From Firm-04 sp045600205 (lineage in GTDB: Bacteria; Bacillota; Clostridia; Oscillospirales; Ruminococcaceae): DNA of 64,000 bases. Below the pieces are notes generated by a model that was not told the DNA's origin, did not search any database, and saw only the letters and a program-made list of their open reading frames with translations. The stretch is taken from the NCBI GenBank assembly GCA_045600205.1, contig JAZRXM010000016.1, forward strand, positions 62,001-126,000, written 5' to 3'. Of the stretch, positions 25,559 to 34,629 are shown in pieces (positions within the stretch are counted from its first letter, which is position 1; every line of letters starts with the position of its first letter). Position numbers and translations under genes: made by a program.

Positions 25559-27220
25559 ATGTTAAAAGAATTGTCGATACAAAATCTTGCGGTGATTTCC
25601 TCCGCTGAGATTCCGTTGGAAGCGGGACTCAATGTGTTTACGGGTGAAACAGGCGCAGGTAAGTCGATTTTGATTCATGGTATTCAAGCGGTGCTGGGAC
25701 AGCGTATCTCCAAGGACATTGTGCGTACAGGGTGCAAAAAAGCAGTGATCACTGCAAGATTTGCGCCACTTTCGGAGAGTACCTGCGCGATTCTGACGGA
25801 GCAGGGCTTTGATACACAGGATGATGAATTATTTTTGACGCGTGAGATCTCAGCGGATGGCGGCAGCACGGGCAGGGTCAACGGAAAGTCTGTACCTGTG
25901 GCACTTTTGCGGGAACTGGGCGATACGCTGGTCAACATTCACGGGCAGCACGATAATCAGATTTTGCTGCGTCCTGAGCGGCATTTGGATGTCCTAGACC
26001 ATTTTGGTGATGACTGTACGCTGTTGGAAACCTACCGCGCACAGTTTGCCGCCTTGCAGAAAACTGCGCGGGAACTGGGAAATCTGAAAAAAAGCGAGCA
26101 GGAAAAGCTCGCACGCCTGCGCAAATTGCAGGAGATCATAGACGAAATCGGGACGCTGGACCCTCAGCCGCAGGAGGATACACAGCTGGAGCAGCAATTT
26201 CGTGCTGCAACGACTGCACAGGCGGCGGGAGAGCAGGCGGATGCGCTCTGCGATCTGCTGACGGACGGCGAGCAGAATTTGTCGGACGGGTTGGCGATGG
26301 CATGGGAGCAGCTTTCGGCACTTGCGGAAACGACTCCCGAGGTCAAGCCGCTTGCAGAGCGACTGAAAGCGGTCAACATTGAACTGCGTGACATTGCAGA
26401 TGAGCTGGCTGTCTACGGCGGAAATGCGATGTCGCCTGCGGAGTTTCAGCGGCTTTGCGATCGCCGAAACGCCGTCAATACAATTGCGTTGAAGTATCAC
26501 ACGGATGCGGACGGGCTGCGTGCGCTGTTTGCGGAGTCTGCCGCAGAAATTGCACAAATTGAAAGCAGCAGCGAGCGTTTACATGACCTGACCGATGAAA
26601 AGCAACGGCTTCTGCATGAGGTGACTGACCTTGCAAAACAACTGACTGCGCATCGGCAGCAGCTTGCGGAACAGTTTTCCGAGCGGGTCGGCAAAGAGCT
26701 TTCGTATCTCGATATGCCGCGGGTACGTCTTGTGGTGCAGCTGACGCAGGGTAAACTGACTGCAAACGGCATGGATAATGCAGAGTTTCTGATCTCCGCA
26801 AATGCCGGCGAGCCGCCGAAACCGATTGCGCAGATTGCGTCGGGCGGCGAACTTTCGCGTATGATGCTTGCATTGAAAGCGGTCATTGCGCAGCGTGACG
26901 AAATACCCACGCTGATTTTTGACGAGATTGATACAGGTGTGAGTGGTCGTGCAGCGCAGAAAATCGGCAAAAAATTACGTGAACTGGGCGGGCATCATCA
27001 GGTGCTTTGCGTGACGCATCTGTCGCAGCTGGCAGTTGAGGCGCAGCATCATCTGCTGATTGAAAAGCACAGCACGGAATCTTCCACGCAGACTGCCGTC
27101 ACGGTGCTGGATGAACAGGGCAGAATCGGTGAAATTGCGCGGATTATGGGCGGTGAAAATCCGTCCGAACTGATGATGCAGACTGCCGCGGAAGCATTGC
27201 GGTCGGCGCAAAATAATTGA
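25559..27220 (+). CDS. recN: DNA repair protein RecN
   Basis: RecN is an SMC-like ATPase that acts early in double-strand break repair. The 553-residue protein has Walker A GETGAGKSIL, VNIHGQHDNQ, a central coiled coil (about 160-370, rich in Glu, Leu and Gln) and the C-terminal ABC signature ASGGELSRMMLALK with Walker B LIFDEIDTGVSG. Length agrees with the family. GGAG lies upstream of ATG 25559. Confidence 0.96.
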   Translation: MLKELSIQNLAVISSAEIPLEAGLNVFTGETGAGKSILIHGIQAVLGQRISKDIVRTGCKKAVITARFAPLSESTCAILTEQGFDTQDDELFLTREISADGGSTGRVNGKSVPVALLRELGDTLVNIHGQHDNQILLRPERHLDVLDHFGDDCTLLETYRAQFAALQKTARELGNLKKSEQEKLARLRKLQEIIDEIGTLDPQPQEDTQLEQQFRAATTAQAAGEQADALCDLLTDGEQNLSDGLAMAWEQLSALAETTPEVKPLAERLKAVNIELRDIADELAVYGGNAMSPAEFQRLCDRRNAVNTIALKYHTDADGLRALFAESAAEIAQIESSSERLHDLTDEKQRLLHEVTDLAKQLTAHRQQLAEQFSERVGKELSYLDMPRVRLVVQLTQGKLTANGMDNAEFLISANAGEPPKPIAQIASGGELSRMMLALKAVIAQRDEIPTLIFDEIDTGVSGRAAQKIGKKLRELGGHHQVLCVTHLSQLAVEAQHHLLIEKHSTESSTQTAVTVLDEQGRIGEIARIMGGENPSELMMQTAAEALRSAQNN

Positions 27221-27246
27221 CACTATCATTGAAAGGATATATGAAT

Positions 27247-28497
27247 ATGTCGGAAATACGTGATATAAATCTTTGGGAGAGCGGCGAGCAGAAAATCAGG
27301 TGGGTCAAGGGCAATATGCCGCTTCTGCGCAGTATCGAGGAGGATTTTGCGAAAACCAAGCCGCTTGCAGGTTTGCGAATCGCACTTTCGGTGCATCTGG
27401 AGGCAAAAACGGCGTATCTGTGCAGAGTACTTGCGGCAGGCGGTGCAGAGATGTACGTTACGGGCTCCAATCCGCTTTCCACGCAGGATGATGTCGCTGC
27501 GGCTTTGGTACACGGCGGCATGAATGTCTACGCATGGCATGGTACGACGCCCGAGGAATATGAGGCGCACACCCGTCGTGTAATCGAGGCACAGCCGCAT
27601 TTCATCATTGATGACGGCGGCGACCTTGTTTCGCTGATTCACAATGAATATCCGCAGTATCTGGAAAATGTCATCGGCGGCTGTGAGGAAACAACAACGG
27701 GTATCCTGCGGCTGAAAGCAATGGCTGCTGAGGGCAAGCTGAAATTCCCGATGATGCTGGTCAATGATGCGGATTGCAAGCATCTGTTTGATAATCGCTA
27801 CGGTACGGGTCAGTCCGTCTGGGATGGTATCAACCGCACAACGAATCTGATCGTTGCGGGCAAAAATGTGGTCATCGCGGGCTATGGCTGGTGCGGTAAA
27901 GGTGCGGCAATGCGTGCAAAAGGGCTTGGAGCAAACGTCATTGTCACGGAGGTTGACCCCGTTAAGGCAATCGAGGCGGTCATGGATGGTTTCCATGTGA
28001 TGAAAATGGAGCAGGCAGCGGAAATCGGTGATTTCTTCGTGACGGTCACGGGCTGCAACCATGTCATCACGGAGCAGAGCTTCCTGAAAATGCACGAAGG
28101 CGCAATCCTTTGCAATGCAGGTCATTTTGATGTGGAAGTGGACATGGCAGGACTCCGTAAACTGGCGGTCAATAGTTTCCCGGCACGCAACAACATTATC
28201 GGCTACACCCTGCCAAACGGCAAAACGGTTTACGTCATTGCGGAGGGCAGACTGGTCAATCTGGCAGCAGGTGACGGTCATCCCGCAGAAATCATGGATA
28301 TGAGTTTTGCGATTCAGGCACTCAGTGCGCAATGGCTGATCGAACACCGCACGGAAGTCAAGCAGGTGCTGAATAATGTACCGCGCACGGTGGATGAGGC
28401 AGTCGCGTGGCGCAAGCTGCGCAGCATGAATATCGAGATAGATACGCTGACGGATGAGCAGCGCGTGTATCTCTACGGAAACAGCGAGGAGGCGTAA
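27247..28497 (+). CDS. ahcY: Adenosylhomocysteinase
   Basis: The enzyme splits S-adenosylhomocysteine into homocysteine and adenosine. The 416-residue product has an N-terminal substrate domain (ALSVHLEAKTAYLCRVLAAGGA), NDADCKHLFDNRYGTGQSVWDGI and the NAD-binding GYGWCGKGAAMRAKGLGA. ATG 27247 fits AAAGGA at 9 bases better than ATG 27241. A purine nucleoside phosphorylase gene follows after 2 bases, consistent with recycling of the nucleoside product. Confidence 0.95.
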   Translation: MSEIRDINLWESGEQKIRWVKGNMPLLRSIEEDFAKTKPLAGLRIALSVHLEAKTAYLCRVLAAGGAEMYVTGSNPLSTQDDVAAALVHGGMNVYAWHGTTPEEYEAHTRRVIEAQPHFIIDDGGDLVSLIHNEYPQYLENVIGGCEETTTGILRLKAMAAEGKLKFPMMLVNDADCKHLFDNRYGTGQSVWDGINRTTNLIVAGKNVVIAGYGWCGKGAAMRAKGLGANVIVTEVDPVKAIEAVMDGFHVMKMEQAAEIGDFFVTVTGCNHVITEQSFLKMHEGAILCNAGHFDVEVDMAGLRKLAVNSFPARNNIIGYTLPNGKTVYVIAEGRLVNLAAGDGHPAEIMDMSFAIQALSAQWLIEHRTEVKQVLNNVPRTVDEAVAWRKLRSMNIEIDTLTDEQRVYLYGNSEEA

Positions 28498-28499
28498 AT

Positions 28500-29321
28500 A
28501 TGACTACTGCTGAGAAATTGCAGGCAGCATACGAGTTTGCGAAAACAAAAATCAGTTTTCAACCTGAGATCGCATTGGTACTCGGTTCGGGACTGGGTGC
28601 GTTTGCCGAGAAAATTGATGTGGTAGAAACGCTTGATTATGCGTCGATTCCGCAATTCCCTGTATCAACAGTTGCGGGACATGCAGGACGCTTTGTGTTT
28701 GGCTATTGCGACGGTGTGCCGATCGCGGTCATGCAGGGCAGAGTGCATATGTACGAGGGTTATGCGCCTGAGGACGCAGTGATGCCGATTCGGCTGCTGC
28801 ATCTGCTGGGAGCAAAGATTCTGTTTCTGACCAACGCGGCAGGCGGCATTCGCCATGGTATGAAAGCAGGCGAATTTATGATGATAACCGACCAGATTTC
28901 GAGTTTTGTGCCCTCGCCGCTGCGTGGTGCAAATATTGACAGTCTGGGCGTGCGTTTTCCCGATATGAGTGCAATCTACAGCAAGCGTTTGCAGGAAATT
29001 ATACGTAAAATCGCAGTCAATGCAAACATTCCGCTGCATGAGGGCGTCTATGTCCAAACGGCTGGCCCTGCGTATGAATCGCCTGCGGAAATCCGTATGT
29101 ATCGAATGCTTGGCGCAGATGCAGTCGGCATGAGTACAGCGATCGAGGCAATTGCTGCACGGCATTGCGGTATGGAAATCTGTGGTATTTCGTGCATTTC
29201 GAATCTGGCAGCGGGCATTTCCCCGACGCCGCTGTGTCATGAGGAAGTGAAAGCGGCGGGCGATGCGGCAGCTCCGATGTTTGAACAGCTGGTGCGGGAA
29301 AGCATCCGTGCAATGGCGTAA
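28500..29321 (+). CDS. punA: Purine nucleoside phosphorylase (trimeric type)
   Basis: The 273-residue protein matches PNP-I trimeric enzymes, which cleave purine ribosides with phosphate. Seen motifs are LVLGSGLGAFAE, VAGHAGRFVFG, MQGRVHMYEGY, TNAAGGI and the C-terminal MSTAIEAIAARHCGMEI with ISNLAAG. The Asn in the ISNLAAG motif is typical of 6-oxopurine specificity, so adenosine from AhcY may first need deamination; that is inference. GGAGG precedes the ATG by 8 bases. Last gene of the operon. Confidence 0.93.
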   Translation: MTTAEKLQAAYEFAKTKISFQPEIALVLGSGLGAFAEKIDVVETLDYASIPQFPVSTVAGHAGRFVFGYCDGVPIAVMQGRVHMYEGYAPEDAVMPIRLLHLLGAKILFLTNAAGGIRHGMKAGEFMMITDQISSFVPSPLRGANIDSLGVRFPDMSAIYSKRLQEIIRKIAVNANIPLHEGVYVQTAGPAYESPAEIRMYRMLGADAVGMSTAIEAIAARHCGMEICGISCISNLAAGISPTPLCHEEVKAAGDAAAPMFEQLVRESIRAMA

Positions 29322-29368
29322 CGATGTCATGAATCATGGGCATTGCAGATACGACTTGATTTAAAAGC

Positions 29369-29402
29369 GAGCGGCTACGGTTGACACCGTAGCCGCTTTT
29401 GT
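29369..29402. terminator. Bidirectional terminator between punA and feoB
   Basis: The perfect 10-bp stem GCGGCTACGG / CCGTAGCCGC (29371-29396, loop TTGACA) has TTTTGTT on the plus side and, read on the minus strand, TCGCTTTT. It can serve both converging operons. Confidence 0.9.
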
Positions 29403-29410
29403 TGTATGAA

Positions 29411-31759
29411 TTACGCGAAAATCGCAAGCATAAGCAGGTGCATGATCAATGCGCAAATCCAGGCAATTACGCATTGCAGCACAACAATTCCGATCGCCCA
29501 GCGTGCGCCGAGTTCCCGCTTGATTGCCGCAATTGCCGCCACACAGGGCGTATACAGCAGGCAGAACACCAGCAGCGATGCAGCCGCAGCAGGCGTCAGG
29601 ATCGTGGCAACGGAGCTGTCACGGAACAGCACAGTCAACGTAGATACGACACTTTCCTTGGCGATAAAGCCTGAGATCAATGCGGTGATGCACTCCCATG
29701 TGCCAAAGCCGAGCGGCTTGAAAATCGGTGCAAGCAGTCCGGCAATTTGTGCAAGGATGCTGTCACTTGAATTTTCCACCACACCCAAATGAAAGTTGAA
29801 CGTCTGCAAGAACCACACAATGATTGACGCAATGAAAATCACCGTAAATGCGCGCTGTAGGAAGTCCTTTGCCTTATCCCAGAGCAGGTGCAGGACGTTT
29901 TTTGCTCCGGGCAGGCGATAATTCGGCAGTTCCATGACAAACGGTACTGCTTCTCCGCGAAATACGGTGCTTTTCGTAAGCAATGCCATGAGAATACCGA
30001 TTACAATGCCCAGCAGATAAAGCCCAATCATGATCAGCCCACTGTATTGGGGAAAGAACATCTGCGTGAAAAAACCGTAAATAGGTAATTTTGCGGTGCA
30101 TGACATAAACGGCGTCAGCATGATGGTCATTTTGCGGTCGCGCTCAGAGGGGAGGGTGCGGCTTGCCATGACGCCCGGTACCGTGCAGCCGAATCCGATC
30201 AGCATTGGCACGATACTGCGACCGGAAAGTCCGATTTTACGCAGTAATTTGTCCGTGACAAACGCCACACGCGCCATATAGCCGCTGTCCTCTAAAAGCG
30301 AGAGGAAGAAAAACAGTACGACAATGATCGGCACAAAGCTCAGAACGCTGCCTACGCCGCCAAAAATGCCGTTGATGATCAGTGCGTGCAGCACATCATT
30401 GACGCCGCCTTCGATCAAAACGGAATCGACAAAATCCGTGAGTGTTTGGATGCCTTGTTCCAGCAAACCTTGCAGCCACGCACCGATGACATTGAACGTC
30501 AGGAAGAAAACTGCCGCCATAATCAGGATAAATGACGGAATTGCGGTGTATTTGCCGGTCAGGACACGGTCGATACGGCGGCTTCGGATGTGTTCTTTGC
30601 TTTCTTTGGGTTTGACCACGGCATCGCGGCAAAGCCTGCCGATGAAGGCAAATCGCATATCTGCAATGGCGGCAGCGCGGTCAAGACCGCTTTCCTGTTC
30701 CATTTGCAGAATGATGTGGTCGATCATCTCAGTTTCGTTCCGGTCGAGGTGCAGGGATTCCTGAATCAGCGCATCGCCCTCGATGAGTTTGCTTGCGGCA
30801 AATCGCAGTGGGATGTCCGCAGCTTCGGCGTGGTCTTCGATCAGGTGCATGATGCTGTGCAGTGCGCGGTGTACTGCACCGCCCTTGGAATTTTTATCGC
30901 AGAAGTCGGTGCGTCCTGGTTTTTCCTGATACTGTGCAACGTGCAGCGCGTGCGCGACAAGTTCGTCAACGCCCTCGTTTTTAGCCGCTGAGATGGGCAC
31001 TACGGGTATGCCGAGGCGTTCTTCCATTTCGTTGATGAGAATGGTGCCGCCATTGCCGCGTACCTCATCCATCATGTTGAGTGCGAGTACCATTGGGACG
31101 TCCAATTCGATGAGCTGCATGGTCAGATAGAGGTTGCGCTCGATATTGGTTGCATCTGCGATGTTTATGATACCCGTCGGCTTTTCTTCAAGCAAAAAGC
31201 GGCGGGATACGATCTCCTCACTGGTGTAGGGCGACAGGGAGTAAATACCCGGCAAATCGGTGACACTGGTATTTGATGTACCGCGGATGCTGCCGCTTTT
31301 CTGATCAACGGTGACGCCCGGGAAATTGCCAACGTGCTGATTGGAGCCTGTCAGTTGGTTGAACAGCGTGGTTTTGCCGCAGTTCTGGTTGCCTGCGAGT
31401 GCAAAAGTCAGCGTGGTACCTTTCGGGAGCGGGTTTTCGTCTTCGGTGACATGATAAATGCCGCCCTCACCGAGTCCGGGGTGATGTTTTCTTTTATGGG
31501 GCTGCGGGGCAGGGGGTATGGCATCTGCGGGCGTTTCGATCGGCTCAACCTCAATTTGTGCGGCATCCGCAAGGCGAAGGGTCAGTTCGTAGCCGTGAAT
31601 GCGCAGTTCCATGGGGTCGCCCATGGGAGCAAATTTCATCAGTGTGACTTCTGCGCCGGGGATGACGCCCATATCGAGAAAATGCTGACGCAGCGCGCCT
31701 TCTCCGCCGACTGCCGTGACTTTTGCGGACTGTCCGATCGGGAGTTCTTTCAGTGTCAT
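29411..31759 (-). CDS. feoB: Fused FeoA-FeoB ferrous iron transporter
   Basis: This 782-residue protein starts with a FeoA SH3-like domain (1 to about 75), then a His/Pro linker, then the FeoB G protein with G1 GNQNCGKT (123-130), G3 DLPG (168-171) and NMMD, a helical insert, and the membrane part with two Gate motifs (GFGCTVPGVMASRTL and the TPFMSCTAKLPIY region). FeoB imports ferrous iron across the inner membrane. AAGGAG precedes ATG 31759. Promoter and palindromic operator upstream suggest iron regulation. Confidence 0.96.
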   Translation of the reverse strand: MTLKELPIGQSAKVTAVGGEGALRQHFLDMGVIPGAEVTLMKFAPMGDPMELRIHGYELTLRLADAAQIEVEPIETPADAIPPAPQPHKRKHHPGLGEGGIYHVTEDENPLPKGTTLTFALAGNQNCGKTTLFNQLTGSNQHVGNFPGVTVDQKSGSIRGTSNTSVTDLPGIYSLSPYTSEEIVSRRFLLEEKPTGIINIADATNIERNLYLTMQLIELDVPMVLALNMMDEVRGNGGTILINEMEERLGIPVVPISAAKNEGVDELVAHALHVAQYQEKPGRTDFCDKNSKGGAVHRALHSIMHLIEDHAEAADIPLRFAASKLIEGDALIQESLHLDRNETEMIDHIILQMEQESGLDRAAAIADMRFAFIGRLCRDAVVKPKESKEHIRSRRIDRVLTGKYTAIPSFILIMAAVFFLTFNVIGAWLQGLLEQGIQTLTDFVDSVLIEGGVNDVLHALIINGIFGGVGSVLSFVPIIVVLFFFLSLLEDSGYMARVAFVTDKLLRKIGLSGRSIVPMLIGFGCTVPGVMASRTLPSERDRKMTIMLTPFMSCTAKLPIYGFFTQMFFPQYSGLIMIGLYLLGIVIGILMALLTKSTVFRGEAVPFVMELPNYRLPGAKNVLHLLWDKAKDFLQRAFTVIFIASIIVWFLQTFNFHLGVVENSSDSILAQIAGLLAPIFKPLGFGTWECITALISGFIAKESVVSTLTVLFRDSSVATILTPAAAASLLVFCLLYTPCVAAIAAIKRELGARWAIGIVVLQCVIAWICALIMHLLMLAIFA

Positions 31760-31810
31760 TATGTACTCCTTTCTTCGGTTTGCATAGGCTAACTCGGAAA
31801 TTGAAAATAT

Positions 31811-31830
31811 AAGTTAGCCATAACTAACTT
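31811..31830 (-). promoter_or_regulatory. Palindromic operator at feoAB (DtxR/IdeR-like)
   Basis: AAGTTAG-ccataa-CTAACTT is a 20-base inverted repeat immediately downstream of the -10 box, spanning the expected transcription start. A second half-site GGCTAACT lies at 31788-31795. The TTAG/CTAA symmetry resembles DtxR/IdeR iron boxes; the regulator itself is not in this window. Confidence 0.65.
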
Positions 31831-31838
31831 TCAAAATA

Positions 31839-31867
31839 ATTATACACCCGATTGCAGTGTTTGTCAA
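31839..31867 (-). promoter_or_regulatory. Promoter of feoAB
   Basis: On the minus strand TTGACA (31862-31867), a 17-base spacer and TATAAT (31839-31844) make a full-consensus promoter. It would be strong when not repressed. Confidence 0.9.
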
Positions 31868-31930
31868 GGGGTAAAAGATAAAATTAAAGCAGCGGATGAC
31901 AAAAAAACAGCGGAAAAAGTGGATTGCCCA

Positions 31931-31959
31931 TTGCTTTTTTTATCAAGATATGGTATAAT
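31931..31959 (+). promoter_or_regulatory. Promoter of the atp operon
   Basis: TTGCTT (31931-31936), a 17-base spacer and TATAAT (31954-31959) lie 32 bases before atpI. The -35 box is weak, the -10 box perfect. Confidence 0.7.
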
Positions 31960-31991
31960 GGAACTTAATCATGGATAAAGGCGGAGAAAGC

Positions 31992-32384
31992 ATGGATAAG
32001 GCAGCACTTTGTGCAGAACTGAAAATGCTGGGCATACGCAGCGCATGGTTGGACCTTGCCGCGTGGTGTATCAGCAATCTGGTTTGCGGACTCAATCTGC
32101 GCTATGCACTGGGATTGCTGCTTGGAACTGCTGTTTTGTTTGTCAATCTGCTGATTCTGCATCGCAGTATCACTTTAATGGCATACGATGCAAAGCGGAC
32201 GGGCAAGGCAAGTACGGCACGGCATACACGCTATTATCTGTTGCGGCTTGCGGTATTCGCGGCTGCATTTTCGGCGGCACTGCTGCTGCCCGCATGGATT
32301 GCTCCCATCGGGGTGGCGATTCCGCCGCTTTACCCGCGTCTGATTTATACGACGCAAGCAGTTTTCAATCGGCAAAAGCCCTGA
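31992..32384 (+). CDS. atpI: ATP synthase I-like membrane protein
   Basis: This 130-residue protein has about four hydrophobic helices and no catalytic motif. Its place directly before atpB and its size fit AtpI-like proteins, which help c-ring assembly or ion supply. ATG 31992 is preferred to ATG 31971 since GGCGGAG lies about 6 bases before it. The sequence match to AtpI is weak, so the call rests mainly on position and topology. Confidence 0.7.
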   Translation: MDKAALCAELKMLGIRSAWLDLAAWCISNLVCGLNLRYALGLLLGTAVLFVNLLILHRSITLMAYDAKRTGKASTARHTRYYLLRLAVFAAAFSAALLLPAWIAPIGVAIPPLYPRLIYTTQAVFNRQKP

Positions 32385-32417
32385 TTTCGAACCAAAAAGA
32401 GGTGAAACAATAATCCT

Positions 32418-33176
32418 ATGGCATTACCCGAATTTCTGAAGGGTTCCTCAGAACTGAGTGTATCGGGTCCGAAAGTCATTGCAACATTCAACATTTTCGG
32501 TTTGAAGATCAATTTCACCGAAACCGTGATCCTTGAATGGATCGTCATGGCAATCATTCTTGGAATTGCGTGGTTCCTGACGCGGAATATGAAGGTCAAC
32601 AACATATCCAAGCGTCAGGTGCTTGCTGAGTGGGCAGTGGAAGCCATTACGAATATGGTGTGCAGCACCATGGGCGAAAAATGGCGGCACTATGCTCCGT
32701 ATATCGGAACACAGTTTTCGTTTTTGATTTTCGGCAGTCTGCTGAGTCTGACGGGTCTGCGCTCGGTCACATCGGACTTTTCGGCGATGATTGCATTTGC
32801 AATCGTGTCGTTTATCCTGATTACGGCAACCAAAATCCGTTCAGGCGGTGTCGGCGGCTACTTGAAAGGTATGCTCGACCCTGTGCCTGTTATGCTGCCG
32901 ATGAACATCGTCAGTGAACTGGCAACCCCGATCTCGCTGGCATTCCGTCATTTCGGAAATATCGCAGGCGGCGGTGTTATCATGGCACTGGTCTACTGCG
33001 GTCTGACCGGCGCAAGCCACGCGATCGGCTTAGATATCCCGATTCTGACAGTCGGTATCCCCGCAGTGCTATCCCTTTACTTCGATTTGTTCTCCGATTT
33101 TATTCAGGCGTTTATCTTCTGTATGCTGACGATGGTATTCATCAGCAACGCCGCCGATGACGGAGAAACAGCATAA
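32418..33176 (+). CDS. atpB: F-type ATP synthase subunit a
   Basis: Subunit a forms the ion half-channels of Fo. The 252-residue protein has five to six membrane helices and the conserved SELATPISLAFRHFGNIAGG segment containing the essential Arg, followed by the last helix pair (YFDLFSDFIQAFIFCMLTMVFI). Its partner c subunit has a sodium-type binding motif. GAGGTG lies upstream of the start ATG. Confidence 0.95.
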   Translation: MALPEFLKGSSELSVSGPKVIATFNIFGLKINFTETVILEWIVMAIILGIAWFLTRNMKVNNISKRQVLAEWAVEAITNMVCSTMGEKWRHYAPYIGTQFSFLIFGSLLSLTGLRSVTSDFSAMIAFAIVSFILITATKIRSGGVGGYLKGMLDPVPVMLPMNIVSELATPISLAFRHFGNIAGGGVIMALVYCGLTGASHAIGLDIPILTVGIPAVLSLYFDLFSDFIQAFIFCMLTMVFISNAADDGETA

Positions 33177-33235
33177 TCCCATGATCCCCAAACATAAAAA
33201 TTCGAATTTTGATTGATTTCAGGAGGTTTCCAAAA

Positions 33236-33487
33236 ATGGATTTGAATGAAGCTATTGTTTATGCAGGCTCTGCAATTGGTGCAGGTATTGCTATGATTTC
33301 CGGTTTTGGTCCGGGTATTGGTGAAGGTTATGCCGTCGGTAAGGCTTGTGAGGCAATCGCAAGACAGCCTGAGGCTTCGGGTGCAGTCACCAGAACGATG
33401 TTCGTCGGTTGTGCAGTTGCAGAAACCACCGGTATCTACGGCTTTGTTGTTGCACTGCTGCTGATGATCCTGAAGCCGTTTACCTGA
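33236..33487 (+). CDS. atpE: F-type ATP synthase subunit c with two-carboxylate motif
   Basis: This 83-residue hairpin protein forms the rotor ring. The loop ARQPEASG is standard. In the first helix GPGIGEGY puts Glu (E30) where the Ilyobacter sodium c subunit has Gln32, and the second helix has CAVAETTGIY with E63 and T64. Two facing carboxylates plus the Ser/Thr ligand match the Na-binding type described for Fusobacterium nucleatum, so sodium coupling is likely. AGGAGG precedes ATG 33236; ATG 33209 is less likely. Confidence 0.95.
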   Translation: MDLNEAIVYAGSAIGAGIAMISGFGPGIGEGYAVGKACEAIARQPEASGAVTRTMFVGCAVAETTGIYGFVVALLLMILKPFT

Positions 33488-33534
33488 TTTTCACAGGCGG
33501 TAAAAATCAAACTGAAAGAAAGGCAATATAAGCT

Positions 33535-34041
33535 ATGCTGGATAAGTTGGACTTTTTGTCCTTTGATATCGGCACAATTCTGTTTTCATGGCTGAACTTG
33601 CTGCTTCTTTTCTTCGGACTCAAACATTTCCTGTTTACGCCTGTGAACAACATTTTGCAGGAGCGTCAAAAGGCAGTGGATAAGTCCCTGAAGGATGCCG
33701 AGGAGGCAAAAACCGAAGCGGAAGCGGCAAAGGCGGAGTATTCCGAAAAGCTGTCCGCAGCAAAGGAAGAATCCGCAGAAATGTTGCGCAATGCGACCCG
33801 TAAGGCACAGCAGCGTTCCGAAGAAATCGTGGCTGCTGCAAAGGCGGATGCCGAAAATATCCGTATCCGCGGACAGAAAGACCTCGAAAACGAAAAGCAC
33901 CGTGTGGAAAACGAACTGCGCGGCGCGGTATCGGAGCTTGCTGTCATGGTTGCCGAGAAGGTTGTGGAGCGTGAAGTCAGCCCCGAGGACCATGCCCGTC
34001 TGATCGACGAGTTTCTTGATTCGGTGGGTGATGTCAAGTGA
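33535..34041 (+). CDS. atpF: F-type ATP synthase subunit b
   Basis: Subunit b is the peripheral stalk. The 168-residue protein has one N-terminal membrane helix (about 10-30, TILFSWLNLLLLFFGLKHFLF) followed by a long charged coiled coil (about 35-150) rich in Ala, Glu and Lys. Its stop overlaps atpH by 4 bases. Confidence 0.95.
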   Translation: MLDKLDFLSFDIGTILFSWLNLLLLFFGLKHFLFTPVNNILQERQKAVDKSLKDAEEAKTEAEAAKAEYSEKLSAAKEESAEMLRNATRKAQQRSEEIVAAAKADAENIRIRGQKDLENEKHRVENELRGAVSELAVMVAEKVVEREVSPEDHARLIDEFLDSVGDVK

Positions 34042-34577
34042 GCAGTGAAATCGGAACCGTATATGCCAATGCGCTGTTTTCTCTTGCCAAGGAGCAGGGA
34101 GATGCGGTATTGCAGCAGACACGCGCAGATCTGCGTCAGTGTGCCGTGCTGTTCTCGCTGAATCCCGATCTGACAAGATTGCTTTCCCTCCCGACCATAA
34201 CTGTGGAGGAGCGCATTGCAGTGGCTCAGAAAATTTTCGGCGGCGATGAGGGTCTTGCCTGTCGTCTGCTGTATTTATTGATCGACCGCAGCCGTGTACC
34301 GTTTCTGGGGGACATCGCAGACGCATTTGATGCGCTGATGATGGATTATCAGGACATGGTGCAGGTGCAGGTCACGACTGCCGTGGCACTTCAGCCCGAG
34401 CAGGAGGAGCGTCTGATTCGGACGCTTCAGGAAAAGCTGAGGAAAACCGTCCGTATCAGCAAGCACGTTGAACGCAGTATCATCGGCGGCATGATCGTGC
34501 AGTATGGGGATACCCGACTGGATAATTCCCTGCGCAGCCGTCTGGACGCGCTGAAAACCTCGCTTTCTCTGAATTGA
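34038..34577 (+). CDS. atpH: F-type ATP synthase subunit delta
   Basis: The 179-residue protein links the peripheral stalk to F1. It has the helical N-terminal domain (YANALFSLAKEQGD) and the C-terminal family motif GGMIVQYGDTRLDNSLRSRLDAL. Translation starts at GTG 34038, overlapping the atpF stop (GTGA), so the two stalk subunits are coupled. Confidence 0.95.
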   Translation: MSSEIGTVYANALFSLAKEQGDAVLQQTRADLRQCAVLFSLNPDLTRLLSLPTITVEERIAVAQKIFGGDEGLACRLLYLLIDRSRVPFLGDIADAFDALMMDYQDMVQVQVTTAVALQPEQEERLIRTLQEKLRKTVRISKHVERSIIGGMIVQYGDTRLDNSLRSRLDALKTSLSLN

Positions 34578-34629
34578 CTGCGAATTCGCAGCACACCATC
34601 GCAAAATCTTAGGCAATAGAAGGTGTAAC

